From: Pandoraea thiooxydans
GTDB taxonomy: Bacteria; Pseudomonadota; Gammaproteobacteria; Burkholderiales; Burkholderiaceae
Length of the DNA: 64,000 bases
Direction: 5' to 3'
Assembly (NCBI RefSeq): GCF_001931675.1
Contig: NZ_CP014839.1
Span: 2,728,001-2,792,000 of the forward strand
The notes under the pieces were generated by a model, which did no database searches, was not told the DNA's origin, and worked only from the letters and a program-made list of their open reading frames with translations. Within the stretch, counting starts at the first letter, position 1, and each line of letters starts with the position of its first letter. The translations under genes and the position numbers were made by a program. Below are positions 57,588-64,000 of this stretch, one piece after another.

Positions 57588-58763
57588 ATGGCTGTCATAG
57601 ACAAAAACACCACTTTCTGGGGCTACCGGCGCGAGAACGGGCGCGTCGGCGTGCGCAACCACGTCATCATTCTGCCCGTGGACGATCTGTCCAATGCCTC
57701 GGCCGAAGCAGTCGCCAACAATATCAAGGGCACCATGGCGATCCCGCATCCGTATGGCCGGCTGCAGTTCGGCGCCGACCTGGAGTTGCATTTCCGCACG
57801 CTGATCGGCACCGGCAGCAACCCGAACGTCGCGGCGGTGATCGTCATCGGTATCGAGGAAGGCTGGACCAAGCGCGTGGTCGACGGCATCGCCAAGACCG
57901 GCAAGCCGGTCGTCGGCTTCGGCATCGAATTGCATGGCGACCATGACACCATCATGCGTGCCTCGAAGAAGGCCAAGGAATTCGTCCACTACGCGACGGC
58001 ACTGCATCGCACCGAATGCCCGATCGGCGAACTATGGGTCTCGACCAAGTGCGGCGAGTCCGACACGACCTCCGGGTGCGGCTCGAATCCGACCGTGGGC
58101 AATGCCTTCGACAAGCTCTATCCGCTGGGCAGCACACTGGTGTTCGGTGAAACCTCGGAGATCACCGGCGGCGAGCAGATCGTCGCCGAACGCTGCGCCA
58201 ACGACGCGGTGCGCGAGAGGTTCATGTTCATGTTCAACCGCTACCAGGACATGATCAACCGCTGGAAAACCGACGACCTCTCCGAGTCGCAGCCGACCAA
58301 GGGCAATATTGCCGGCGGCTTGACCACCATCGAGGAAAAGGCGCTGGGCAATATCCAGAAGATCGGCAAGGTGTGCAAGGTCGACGGCGTGCTCGACAAG
58401 GCCGAGACGCCCACCGGCCCGGGACTGTGGTTCATGGATTCGTCGTCGGCGGCCGCCGAGATGGTCACGCTGTGCGCCGCGGCAGGCTATGTCGTGCACT
58501 TCTTCCCGACCGGCCAGGGCAATGTGATCGGCAACCCGATCCTGCCGGTGATCAAGCTGTGCGCCAATCCGCGCACCGTGCGGACGATGTCCGAGCATAT
58601 CGACGTCGATTGCTCCGGCTTGCTGCAACGCGAACTCAATCTCGATCAGACCGGCGATAAGCTGCTCGAGTGCATGCTGGCCACCGCCAACGGGCGCTTC
58701 ACCTCGGCCGAGGCGCTCGGCCATCGCGAGTTCGTGCTCACGCGGCTGTTCGAAAGCGCCTGA
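57588..58763 (+). CDS. suyB: UxaA-family large subunit, probably sulfolactate sulfo-lyase beta (SuyB)
   Basis: A 391-aa UxaA C-terminal domain protein: [60 protein letters not shown] and [20 protein letters not shown]. With the small subunit it would cleave (R)-sulfolactate to pyruvate and sulfite. Lengths 93 + 391 aa fit SuyA/SuyB. RBS AGGA 8 bp before the ATG. Which acid it acts on is not encoded in these motifs; the choice follows from gene context. Confidence 0.75.
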   Translation: MAVIDKNTTFWGYRRENGRVGVRNHVIILPVDDLSNASAEAVANNIKGTMAIPHPYGRLQFGADLELHFRTLIGTGSNPNVAAVIVIGIEEGWTKRVVDGIAKTGKPVVGFGIELHGDHDTIMRASKKAKEFVHYATALHRTECPIGELWVSTKCGESDTTSGCGSNPTVGNAFDKLYPLGSTLVFGETSEITGGEQIVAERCANDAVRERFMFMFNRYQDMINRWKTDDLSESQPTKGNIAGGLTTIEEKALGNIQKIGKVCKVDGVLDKAETPTGPGLWFMDSSSAAAEMVTLCAAAGYVVHFFPTGQGNVIGNPILPVIKLCANPRTVRTMSEHIDVDCSGLLQRELNLDQTGDKLLECMLATANGRFTSAEALGHREFVLTRLFESA

Positions 58764-58790
58764 CGCAACGGGCGCGCCGCGCCCTGCACC

Positions 58791-58816
58791 GGCCGGGCCG
58801 CTTTGCCGGCTCGGCC
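58791..58816 (+). other. Intercistronic hairpin between suyB-like and slcC-like genes
   Basis: GGCCGGGCCG (58791-58800), a 6-nt loop and CGGCTCGGCC (58807-58816): a 10-bp GC-rich stem with one G-U. No T-run follows, so it is more likely an mRNA-stabilising or processing element than a terminator. Confidence 0.5.
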
Positions 58817-58844
58817 GCCCTCTTTCCCCCCGGGTCGAGGAACC

Positions 58845-59795
58845 ATGCCGAAAATCGTCATTTCCGAATTCATGGACGACGCCGCCGTCGCGTGGCTGAG
58901 CGAGCGCTTTACCGTGCATTACGACCCCGCGCTGGTGGACCAGCCGGCCGCGCTGGCCACGTTGCTGAGCGACGCCGACGCGCTGATCGTGCGCAATCGC
59001 ACGCAAGTCACCGACGCCCTGCTCGCTGGCGCGCCCCATCTGCGCGTGGTCGGACGGCTCGGCGTGGGGCTCGACAATCTCGACTTGCCGGCCTGCGCGG
59101 CACGTCGCGTCGAGGTGGCGCCCGCGACCGGCGCGAACGCGCGGGCGGTAGCCGAATACGTGATCGCCAGCGCACTGCTGTTGCTGCGCGGCGCCTATCG
59201 CGCCACCGAACAGGTCGCGCAGGGTGCCTGGCCGCGCACGGCGCTGTCCAGCGGACGGGAAGTCGCGGGCAAGACGCTGGGCGTGGTCGGTTTTGGCGGT
59301 ATCGGCCAACTGAGCGCGCATCTGGCGCACTCGCTTGGCATGAGCGTGCTCGCTTACGACGCGTTGCTATCGCCGGATGCAGCCTGCTGGCAGGAAAACG
59401 GGACCACGCGCGCCACGCTCGACGATATTCTGGGGCAAGCCGACGTGGTGACGCTGCACGTGCCGCTGACCCCGCAGACCCGGCATCTGATCGATGCGGC
59501 CCGGCTCGATGCCATGAAGCCCGGCGCGATTCTCATCAATACCGCCCGCGGCGGTGTGGTCGATGAAGCTGCACTGGCCGCAGCGTTGCGCAGCGGCCGC
59601 CTGGGCGGCGCGGCGCTCGACGTGTTCGAGGACGAACCGCTGGCCGCGCACAGCGCGCTGGCCGGCGCGCCCAATCTGCTGCTGACGCCGCATATCGCCG
59701 GCCTCTCGCACGAGGCCAATCAACGTGTGAGCACGATGGTGGCGCAACGCGTGGCCGCCGTGCTCAATGCCCCCAAGCCTTCGAAAGCAACGTAG
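58845..59795 (+). CDS. slcC: D-isomer-specific 2-hydroxyacid dehydrogenase, probably (S)-sulfolactate dehydrogenase
   Basis: A 316-aa NAD-dependent dehydrogenase of the SerA/PGDH type. GRLGVGLDNLDLPACAARRV, the dinucleotide motif VGFGGIGQLSAHLA (G-x-G-x-x-G), TARGGVVDEAALAAAL with the substrate Arg, and LLTPHIAGLS with the catalytic His. SlcC, known from sulfolactate utilisers, belongs to this family and oxidises (S)-sulfolactate to sulfopyruvate. GAGGAACC precedes the ATG. 13 bp before the comC-like gene. Other hydroxyacids cannot be excluded. Confidence 0.7.
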   Translation: MPKIVISEFMDDAAVAWLSERFTVHYDPALVDQPAALATLLSDADALIVRNRTQVTDALLAGAPHLRVVGRLGVGLDNLDLPACAARRVEVAPATGANARAVAEYVIASALLLLRGAYRATEQVAQGAWPRTALSSGREVAGKTLGVVGFGGIGQLSAHLAHSLGMSVLAYDALLSPDAACWQENGTTRATLDDILGQADVVTLHVPLTPQTRHLIDAARLDAMKPGAILINTARGGVVDEAALAAALRSGRLGGAALDVFEDEPLAAHSALAGAPNLLLTPHIAGLSHEANQRVSTMVAQRVAAVLNAPKPSKAT

Positions 59796-59808
59796 CCTTC
59801 AAGACACC

Positions 59809-60822
59809 ATGGCCCATTTCACCGTCACCGAACTTACCGAGCTGGCCGAGCGCGTGCTGCGCCGTGCCGGCGCCAGCGATGCCGCGGCCGACACGACCGC
59901 GCGCGCACTCGTCTACGCGGAACTGTGCGGCTTGCCCTCGCATGGCCTGGCGCGCCTGCCGATGTATCTGGAGCACGCGCGCCACCAGCGCGTCGACCTG
60001 CGGGCCGAGCCCCGGCTGGCCGCCGGTCGCGACGCCGCACTGCTGGTCGACGCCGCCGACGGCCTGGCCTACCCGGCCTGCCGGCTGGCGATCGACACCG
60101 CCATCGAGCACGCGCGCCGGCATGGCACCGCCGTGGCCGGCATCACACGCAGTCACCACTTCGGCATGGCGGCCTACCACCTCGAGGCGGTCGCCGAGGC
60201 CGGTATGGTAGGGCTCGCTTTCAGCAATTCGCCGGCCGCGATTCCCGCCTGGCAGGGCCGGCGCGCGCTGTTCGGCACCAACCCGATCGGCGCGGTATTC
60301 CCGCGCGCGAGCGGCCGCCCGCTGCTGATCGATATGTCGCTCTCGGAGGTCGCGCGCGGCAAGATCATGATCGCCGCCAAGGAAGGCAAGCCGATCCCCC
60401 CGAACTGGGCGCTCGATGCCGAGGGCCAGCCGACCACCGACGCCAAGGCGGCGCTGGCAGGCATGATGCTGCCGTTCGGCGGCGTCAAGGGCGCCATGCT
60501 GGCGCTGATGGTGGAGCTGCTGTGCGTCGCGCTGACCGGTTCGCAGTTCGGCTTCGAGGCCGATTCCTTTTTCGAGGGAGCAGGCAACCGTCCGTGTCTG
60601 GGCCAGCTGTTCTGGCTGGTCGACCCCGGTGCGCTGGCGGGCAACGCCGCCTATGCGCAGCGTGTCGAGGATCTGATCGATGCGATGCGGCTGGACGAAG
60701 CAGTGCGCTTGCCCGGCGCGCGGCGCGACACGCTGCGCGAGCAAGCGCTGCAGCAAGGCATCACGCTGCCCGACGGCCTGGCCGGTCAACTGCGGGATCT
60801 GGCCGGAGACGGCGCGGCATAG
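59809..60822 (+). CDS. comC: Malate/L-lactate dehydrogenase (Ldh_2) family, probably ComC
   Basis: A 337-aa Ldh_2-type oxidoreductase. Signature blocks are YAELCGLPSHGLARLPMYLE, GITRSHHFGMAAYHLEAVAE with the catalytic His, and AFSNSPAAIPAWQGRRALFG with GTNPIGAVFPR for NAD(P). ComC, (R)-sulfolactate dehydrogenase, is in this family; together with SlcC it can racemise sulfolactate through sulfopyruvate. Starts at MAHFTVTELT; an upstream in-frame start overlaps slcC. Alternative: another 2-hydroxyacid dehydrogenase such as ureidoglycolate- or malate-type. Confidence 0.72.
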   Translation: MAHFTVTELTELAERVLRRAGASDAAADTTARALVYAELCGLPSHGLARLPMYLEHARHQRVDLRAEPRLAAGRDAALLVDAADGLAYPACRLAIDTAIEHARRHGTAVAGITRSHHFGMAAYHLEAVAEAGMVGLAFSNSPAAIPAWQGRRALFGTNPIGAVFPRASGRPLLIDMSLSEVARGKIMIAAKEGKPIPPNWALDAEGQPTTDAKAALAGMMLPFGGVKGAMLALMVELLCVALTGSQFGFEADSFFEGAGNRPCLGQLFWLVDPGALAGNAAYAQRVEDLIDAMRLDEAVRLPGARRDTLREQALQQGITLPDGLAGQLRDLAGDGAA

Positions 60823-60847
60823 CGCAGGCACGCAGACGCCAAGGCAG

Positions 60848-60876
60848 TTGCGGCGCGTGGGGCGTTGGCCTATACT
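60848..60876 (+). promoter_or_regulatory. Candidate promoter of the sdhB-like operon
   Basis: TTGCGG (60848-60853), 17 bp, TATACT (60871-60876), in the 109-bp spacer after the comC-like gene. The -10 is good, the -35 weak. It suggests the sdhB-like/ABC genes have their own promoter within the cluster. Confidence 0.45.
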
Positions 60877-60888
60877 GCAACACATACA

Positions 60889-60904
60889 TATGATTTAAAT
60901 CATA
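60889..60904. promoter_or_regulatory. Perfect 16-bp palindrome, FNR/CRP-like box
   Basis: TATGATTTAAATCATA is fully self-complementary. Its core TGAT-N4-ATCA matches the FNR/ANR half-sites TTGAT-N4-ATCAA except at the outermost pair. It lies just downstream of the candidate -10, 28 bp before the sdhB-like start, a position suited to repression. Another palindrome-binding regulator is possible. Confidence 0.5.
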
Positions 60905-60931
60905 ATAATAAAAACACCGACAGGAGACACG

Positions 60932-61651
60932 ATGTCAGCGATGCTTGCCGTCGATGTATGGCGTGGTGATGTTGCGGGTGGCCATCTGCAACGCTTCACC
61001 GTGCCCCGCCTGACCAGCCAGACCGTGCTGGACGTGGTGACCGAAATCCAGCGCACGCAAGATCCCACCCTGTCCTATCGCTTCGCCTGCCGGGTCGGCA
61101 TGTGCGGCTCGTGCGCGATGATGGTCAACGGCCGTGCGCGCTGGACCTGCCGCACGCATGTGGCCGAAGTGATGCAAGGCGATACGCTGGAGTTGCGCCC
61201 GTTGCGCAATCTGCCGGTGATTCGCGATCTGGTCACCGATATGTCGGTTTTTTTCGATAAGTTGACGCAGGCGCATGGGCGCTTCCAGGGCGCCCGCACC
61301 CGCCATGACGAGGTGGTGCCGGTGCAGCCCGCGAGCAAGGAGCGCCGCGCGGCCGACGCCAGCATCGAATGCATCGGCTGCGGTGTTTGCTATGCGTCGT
61401 GCGACGTGGTCGCGCAACGGCCTGATTATCTGGGCCCGGCCGCGCTCAACCGGGCCTGGAGCCTGGTGAACGATGAGCGCGACGTGGGCAACGCGTCCCG
61501 CCTGGAGGCGGTGCTCGATGCCGCCGGCGCGCCGGCCTGCCATACCCAAATGAATTGCACCGCCAATTGCCCCAAGCATTTGCCGCTGACCGGCGCGATC
61601 GCTGGACTCAAGCGCGTGGGCACGCGCGCCTGGCTGCGGAGCGAGCCATGA
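60932..61651 (+). CDS. Succinate dehydrogenase/fumarate reductase-like iron-sulfur subunit
   Basis: A 239-aa SdhB/FrdB-type protein with all three clusters: [2Fe-2S] ligands C53, C58, C61 and C73 (CRVGMCGSC), [4Fe-4S] C147, C150, C153 (CIGCGVC) with C157, and the last ligands C203, C209 and C213 near the C-terminus. It would carry electrons from a flavoprotein to membrane quinone sites. GGAG lies about 7 bp before the ATG. Overlaps the next gene by 4 bp. No SdhA/FrdA-like flavoprotein is in the cluster. Confidence 0.9.
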   Translation: MSAMLAVDVWRGDVAGGHLQRFTVPRLTSQTVLDVVTEIQRTQDPTLSYRFACRVGMCGSCAMMVNGRARWTCRTHVAEVMQGDTLELRPLRNLPVIRDLVTDMSVFFDKLTQAHGRFQGARTRHDEVVPVQPASKERRAADASIECIGCGVCYASCDVVAQRPDYLGPAALNRAWSLVNDERDVGNASRLEAVLDAAGAPACHTQMNCTANCPKHLPLTGAIAGLKRVGTRAWLRSEP

Positions 61652-62001
61652 ACCCCGCCGCGCGCGCCGAACTGCAGCGTTTCGCCGCACAGCGGCTGAG
61701 CGCGGTGGTGCTGGCCTGCTGCGTGGCCGCTCATCTGGCGACGCTGATATACGCGGTGCGACATGGCCTGAGCGCCGCGGCAATTCTCGAGCGCACTCGC
61801 GCCAGCGTGCCGTGGACGCTGTTCTACGGAACCTTTGTACTGACCGTGGCGATTCATGCCCCGCTCGGCTTGCGCAATATTCTGTTGGAATGGACGCGCT
61901 GGCGCGGACGCTCGCTCGACACGACGTGCGTCCTGTACGGCACGCTGCTGGCCGCGCTCGGTCTGCGCGCGGTGTACGCGGTGTGCTGGGGAGGAGCATG
62001 A
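61648..62001 (+). CDS. SDH/FRD-like membrane-anchor subunit
   Basis: A 117-aa protein with three hydrophobic segments (about residues 16-40, 55-75 and 88-115). LACCVAAHLATLIYAVRHGL and FVLTVAIHAPLGLRNILLEW place histidines in the first two helices where heme b or quinone ligands lie in SDH-type anchors. Overlaps the sdhB-like stop (ATGA) and the next start (ATGA), so all three are translationally coupled. Confidence 0.8.
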   Translation: MNPAARAELQRFAAQRLSAVVLACCVAAHLATLIYAVRHGLSAAAILERTRASVPWTLFYGTFVLTVAIHAPLGLRNILLEWTRWRGRSLDTTCVLYGTLLAALGLRAVYAVCWGGA

Positions 62002-62351
62002 CGATGCGCACGCACCATCTGCAACGGCCGTCCTCTTGGTGGATGTATTTGATACACCGTGTGTCCGGACTGGCGTTGGCGTTGTTCCTGCCGCTGCATT
62101 TTCTCGTGCTCGGTCAGGCACTGGCAGGCGCCGCACCGCTGCAGACGGTACTCGACCTGACTCGCGCGCCGCTGGTGCGCACCCTGGAATGGGCGGTGGT
62201 GGTCGCCCTGGCGGCGCATCTGGCGGCCGGCCTGCGCGTGCTGTGCATCGAGTTCTTCGCCTGGCACGCGCTGCAAAAGACGTTGTCCACTATCGCAATC
62301 GCTTTCACCGCACTGTTCGGCCTGGCTTATCTGCTGGCTTTGATCCGTTGA
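61998..62351 (+). CDS. SDH cytochrome b556-like subunit (SdhC family)
   Basis: A 117-aa protein with three hydrophobic helices. RPSSWWMYLIHRVSGLALAL is the SdhC signature region, the H-R-x-S-G block being the family heme/quinone motif, followed by FLPLHFLVLGQAL; a further His lies in LAAHLAAGLRVLCIEF. GAGGAGC precedes the ATG. Order iron-sulfur, anchor, cytochrome differs from classical sdhCDAB. Confidence 0.85.
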   Translation: MTMRTHHLQRPSSWWMYLIHRVSGLALALFLPLHFLVLGQALAGAAPLQTVLDLTRAPLVRTLEWAVVVALAAHLAAGLRVLCIEFFAWHALQKTLSTIAIAFTALFGLAYLLALIR

Positions 62352-62411
62352 ATCCGTCAAATGATGAGCGGCACCCATGCCGCCATCGCTTGCACCTGGG
62401 AGGAGGGAACC

Positions 62412-63413
62412 ATGAAAGTGTGTCGTTCGTTATTGGCCGTTGCTCTCATTCTGGCTTGTGCTACCGCACGCGCCGAAATGACCGAAATCAAGATCGCCCG
62501 TCAGTACGGCGTCAGCTATTTGCCGTTGATGATCATGCAGGATCAAAAGCTGATGGAGAAACAGGCGGCGGCCGAGGGCATTCCCAATCTCAAGGTCGAT
62601 TGGGTGAAGTTTGCCGGCGGCAACGTGATGAATGACGCGCTGCTCTCGGGATCGCTGCAGATCGCCTCGGGCGGCGTCGGACCGCTGGTCATGATGTGGT
62701 CGCGAACAGCCGGCACGCCGCTGGCGGTCAAGGCGCTGTCGTCGATCAACTCGATGCCGCTGCTGCTCAATACGAGCAACCCGAAGGTCAAGACCATCAA
62801 GGACTTTACCGACAAGGACAAGATCGCCTTGCCGGCCGTCAAGGTATCGATTCAGGCGATCACGCTGCAGATGGCCGCCGAGAAAGCGTTCGGCCCGGGT
62901 AAGGAAAACGCGCTCGATCATCTGACGGTCTCGCTCTCGCACCCCGACGCCCAGCAGGCGCTGCTGTCGGGCGCCAGTGAAATCGACGCGCATTTCGGGT
63001 CGCCGCCGTTCCAGGAACAGGAACTGGAGAAGAAAGGCATTCATACCGTGCTCAATTCGTATGATGTGCTGGGCGGCAAGTCGACGTTCAATCTGGTGTG
63101 GTGCACCAGCACTTTCTACAAGCAAAATCCGAAACTCGTGAAGGCCTTCATGGGCGCTCTCGAGAAATCGATCGAGATGATCAACCACGACAAGAAGTGG
63201 GCCGCGCAGACCTATCTTCGCCTGAGCGGACAGAAGAGCGACGTGGCGGAAATCGAGCACATGATCGATACCCCCGACGTTTCGTTCACCACGGTGCCGC
63301 ACAACGTCATGAAGTATGCGACGTTCATGTTGCACACCGGCCTGATTCAGAAAAAACCCGACAGTTGGCAAGCCATGTTCTTTCCGACCATGCACAGCGC
63401 CGACGGCAGTTGA
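62412..63413 (+). CDS. NitT/TauT-type ABC transporter substrate-binding protein
   Basis: A 333-aa periplasmic protein. Signal peptide of about 21 residues (MKVCRSLLAVALILACATAR, cleaved after ARA); the mature part ITx-like start EMTEIKIARQYGVSYLPLMI is the NMT1/SsuA/TauA-like pattern. ALLSGSLQIASGGVGPLVMM and NPKVKTIKDFTDKDKIALPA are typical. GGAGG is 7 bp before the ATG. It pairs with the ATPase that follows; sulfolactate or another small sulfonate/carboxylate is the likely ligand by context. Confidence 0.88.
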   Translation: MKVCRSLLAVALILACATARAEMTEIKIARQYGVSYLPLMIMQDQKLMEKQAAAEGIPNLKVDWVKFAGGNVMNDALLSGSLQIASGGVGPLVMMWSRTAGTPLAVKALSSINSMPLLLNTSNPKVKTIKDFTDKDKIALPAVKVSIQAITLQMAAEKAFGPGKENALDHLTVSLSHPDAQQALLSGASEIDAHFGSPPFQEQELEKKGIHTVLNSYDVLGGKSTFNLVWCTSTFYKQNPKLVKAFMGALEKSIEMINHDKKWAAQTYLRLSGQKSDVAEIEHMIDTPDVSFTTVPHNVMKYATFMLHTGLIQKKPDSWQAMFFPTMHSADGS

Positions 63414-63437
63414 TCTCCCACCACGAGGATTCGTCGC

Positions 63438-64000
63438 ATGAGTCATTCGCAAGCGTTGTTGGATGTGTCGGGCGTCACCTTGCAATACAAGACGCCGCGC
63501 CATTTGGTGATGGCCACCTACCGGGTCAGCTTCCAGGTCCTGCAGGGTGACCGGTTCATCCTGCTGGGCCCGTCGGGCTGCGGGAAATCGACCCTGCTCA
63601 AGGCGGTGGGCGGGTATCTGACGCCCACCGAGGGCGAGATGCGCCTGAAAGGGCAGTTGATCCGCAAGCCCGGGCCCGACCGCATGATGGTGTTCCAGGA
63701 GTTCGATCAGTTGCTGCCCTGGAAGACGGTGCGCGAGAACGTCATGTTCCCGCTGGCCGCGGCGCGCCGCCTGGACCGCAAGTCGATCGAGGAGCGGGCG
63801 ATGCACTATATCGATAAGGTGGGTCTGACGAAATTCGCGCAGAGCTACCCGCACACATTGTCCGGCGGCATGAAGCAGCGCGTGGCGATCGCGCGCGGCA
63901 TGGCGATGGAGCCCGACATTCTGCTGATGGACGAACCGTTTGCCGCGCTCGACGCGCTTACGCGCCGCAGGATGCAGGATGAACTGCTGGCATTGTGGGA
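63438..64000 (+). CDS. NitT/TauT-type ABC transporter ATPase, 3' end outside window
   Basis: At least 187 aa visible. Walker A ILLGPSGCGKSTLLKAVGG, Q-loop MMVFQEFDQLLPWKTVRENV, signature TLSGGMKQRVAIARGMAM and Walker B ILLMDEPFAALDALTRRRMQ. The frame is open to the right edge; the H-loop and C-terminus are missing. 24 bp after the binding-protein gene. A permease gene is expected just beyond the window. Confidence 0.92.
   Translation, partial: MSHSQALLDVSGVTLQYKTPRHLVMATYRVSFQVLQGDRFILLGPSGCGKSTLLKAVGGYLTPTEGEMRLKGQLIRKPGPDRMMVFQEFDQLLPWKTVRENVMFPLAAARRLDRKSIEERAMHYIDKVGLTKFAQSYPHTLSGGMKQRVAIARGMAMEPDILLMDEPFAALDALTRRRMQDELLALW

Overview
The window is high-GC, densely coded proteobacterial chromosome. 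The backbone uvrD-valS-galU, alaS, glnS, thyA-folA, livJHMGF, pmbA, yjgA/darP and a beta-proteobacterial style Tad locus suggest Burkholderiales, probably Burkholderiaceae (a Burkholderia/Pandoraea-type genome). I cannot name the species. I saw no rRNA, tRNA, CRISPR array, IS element, integrase or phage gene.

Layout. 1-20 kb is mostly housekeeping: a UvrD helicase cut by the left edge, ValRS, GalU, a TusA-like protein, a zinc-ribbon Nudix hydrolase, a ClC channel, a four-gene minus-strand operon (MFS transporter, class II aldolase, 4-OT tautomerase, threonine aldolase), AlaRS, a class III CoA-transferase, a glycine-zipper lipoprotein, GlnRS, a urea transporter and an ICMT-like methyltransferase. 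20-36 kb is a Tad/Flp pilus locus. It reads leftward from flp through the prepilin peptidase, an extra P-loop ATPase, RcpC/CpaB, the RcpA secretin, a small lipoprotein, TadG/TadE-type pseudopilins, TadZ, TadA, TadB and TadC, and ends in a MarR regulator overlapping tadC by 4 bp. A 1.35-kb gene-poor segment separates flp from a rightward second TadG-like gene and an OmpA-type lipoprotein. No TadD-like TPR protein was found. 36-43 kb holds dinB, a second glycine-zipper lipoprotein and a leftward module of LysR regulator, LeuD-LeuC fused hydratase and two CaiB/BaiF CoA-transferases. 43-56 kb holds divergent halves of a ferric-iron ABC transporter (permease and ATPase, no binding protein), thyA-folA, the livJHMGF operon, pmbA, darP, a MogA/MoaB protein and a DUF938 methyltransferase.

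56-64 kb is the most interesting part. A GntR/UTRA regulator is divergent from a split UxaA-family lyase (93 aa + 391 aa), then a D-isomer-specific 2-hydroxyacid dehydrogenase and an Ldh_2/ComC-type dehydrogenase. This combination matches the published SuyAB-SlcC-ComC route for sulfolactate: two dehydrogenases of opposite stereospecificity racemise sulfolactate through sulfopyruvate, and SuyAB splits (R)-sulfolactate to pyruvate and sulfite. Next comes an unusual succinate dehydrogenase/fumarate reductase-like set (iron-sulfur subunit plus two small membrane subunits) with no flavoprotein in view. Its leader carries a perfect 16-bp palindrome containing an FNR-like core. A NitT/TauT-type ABC transporter follows and is cut by the right edge.

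All functions are inferred from reading sequence motifs, gene order and spacing; no database search was run.
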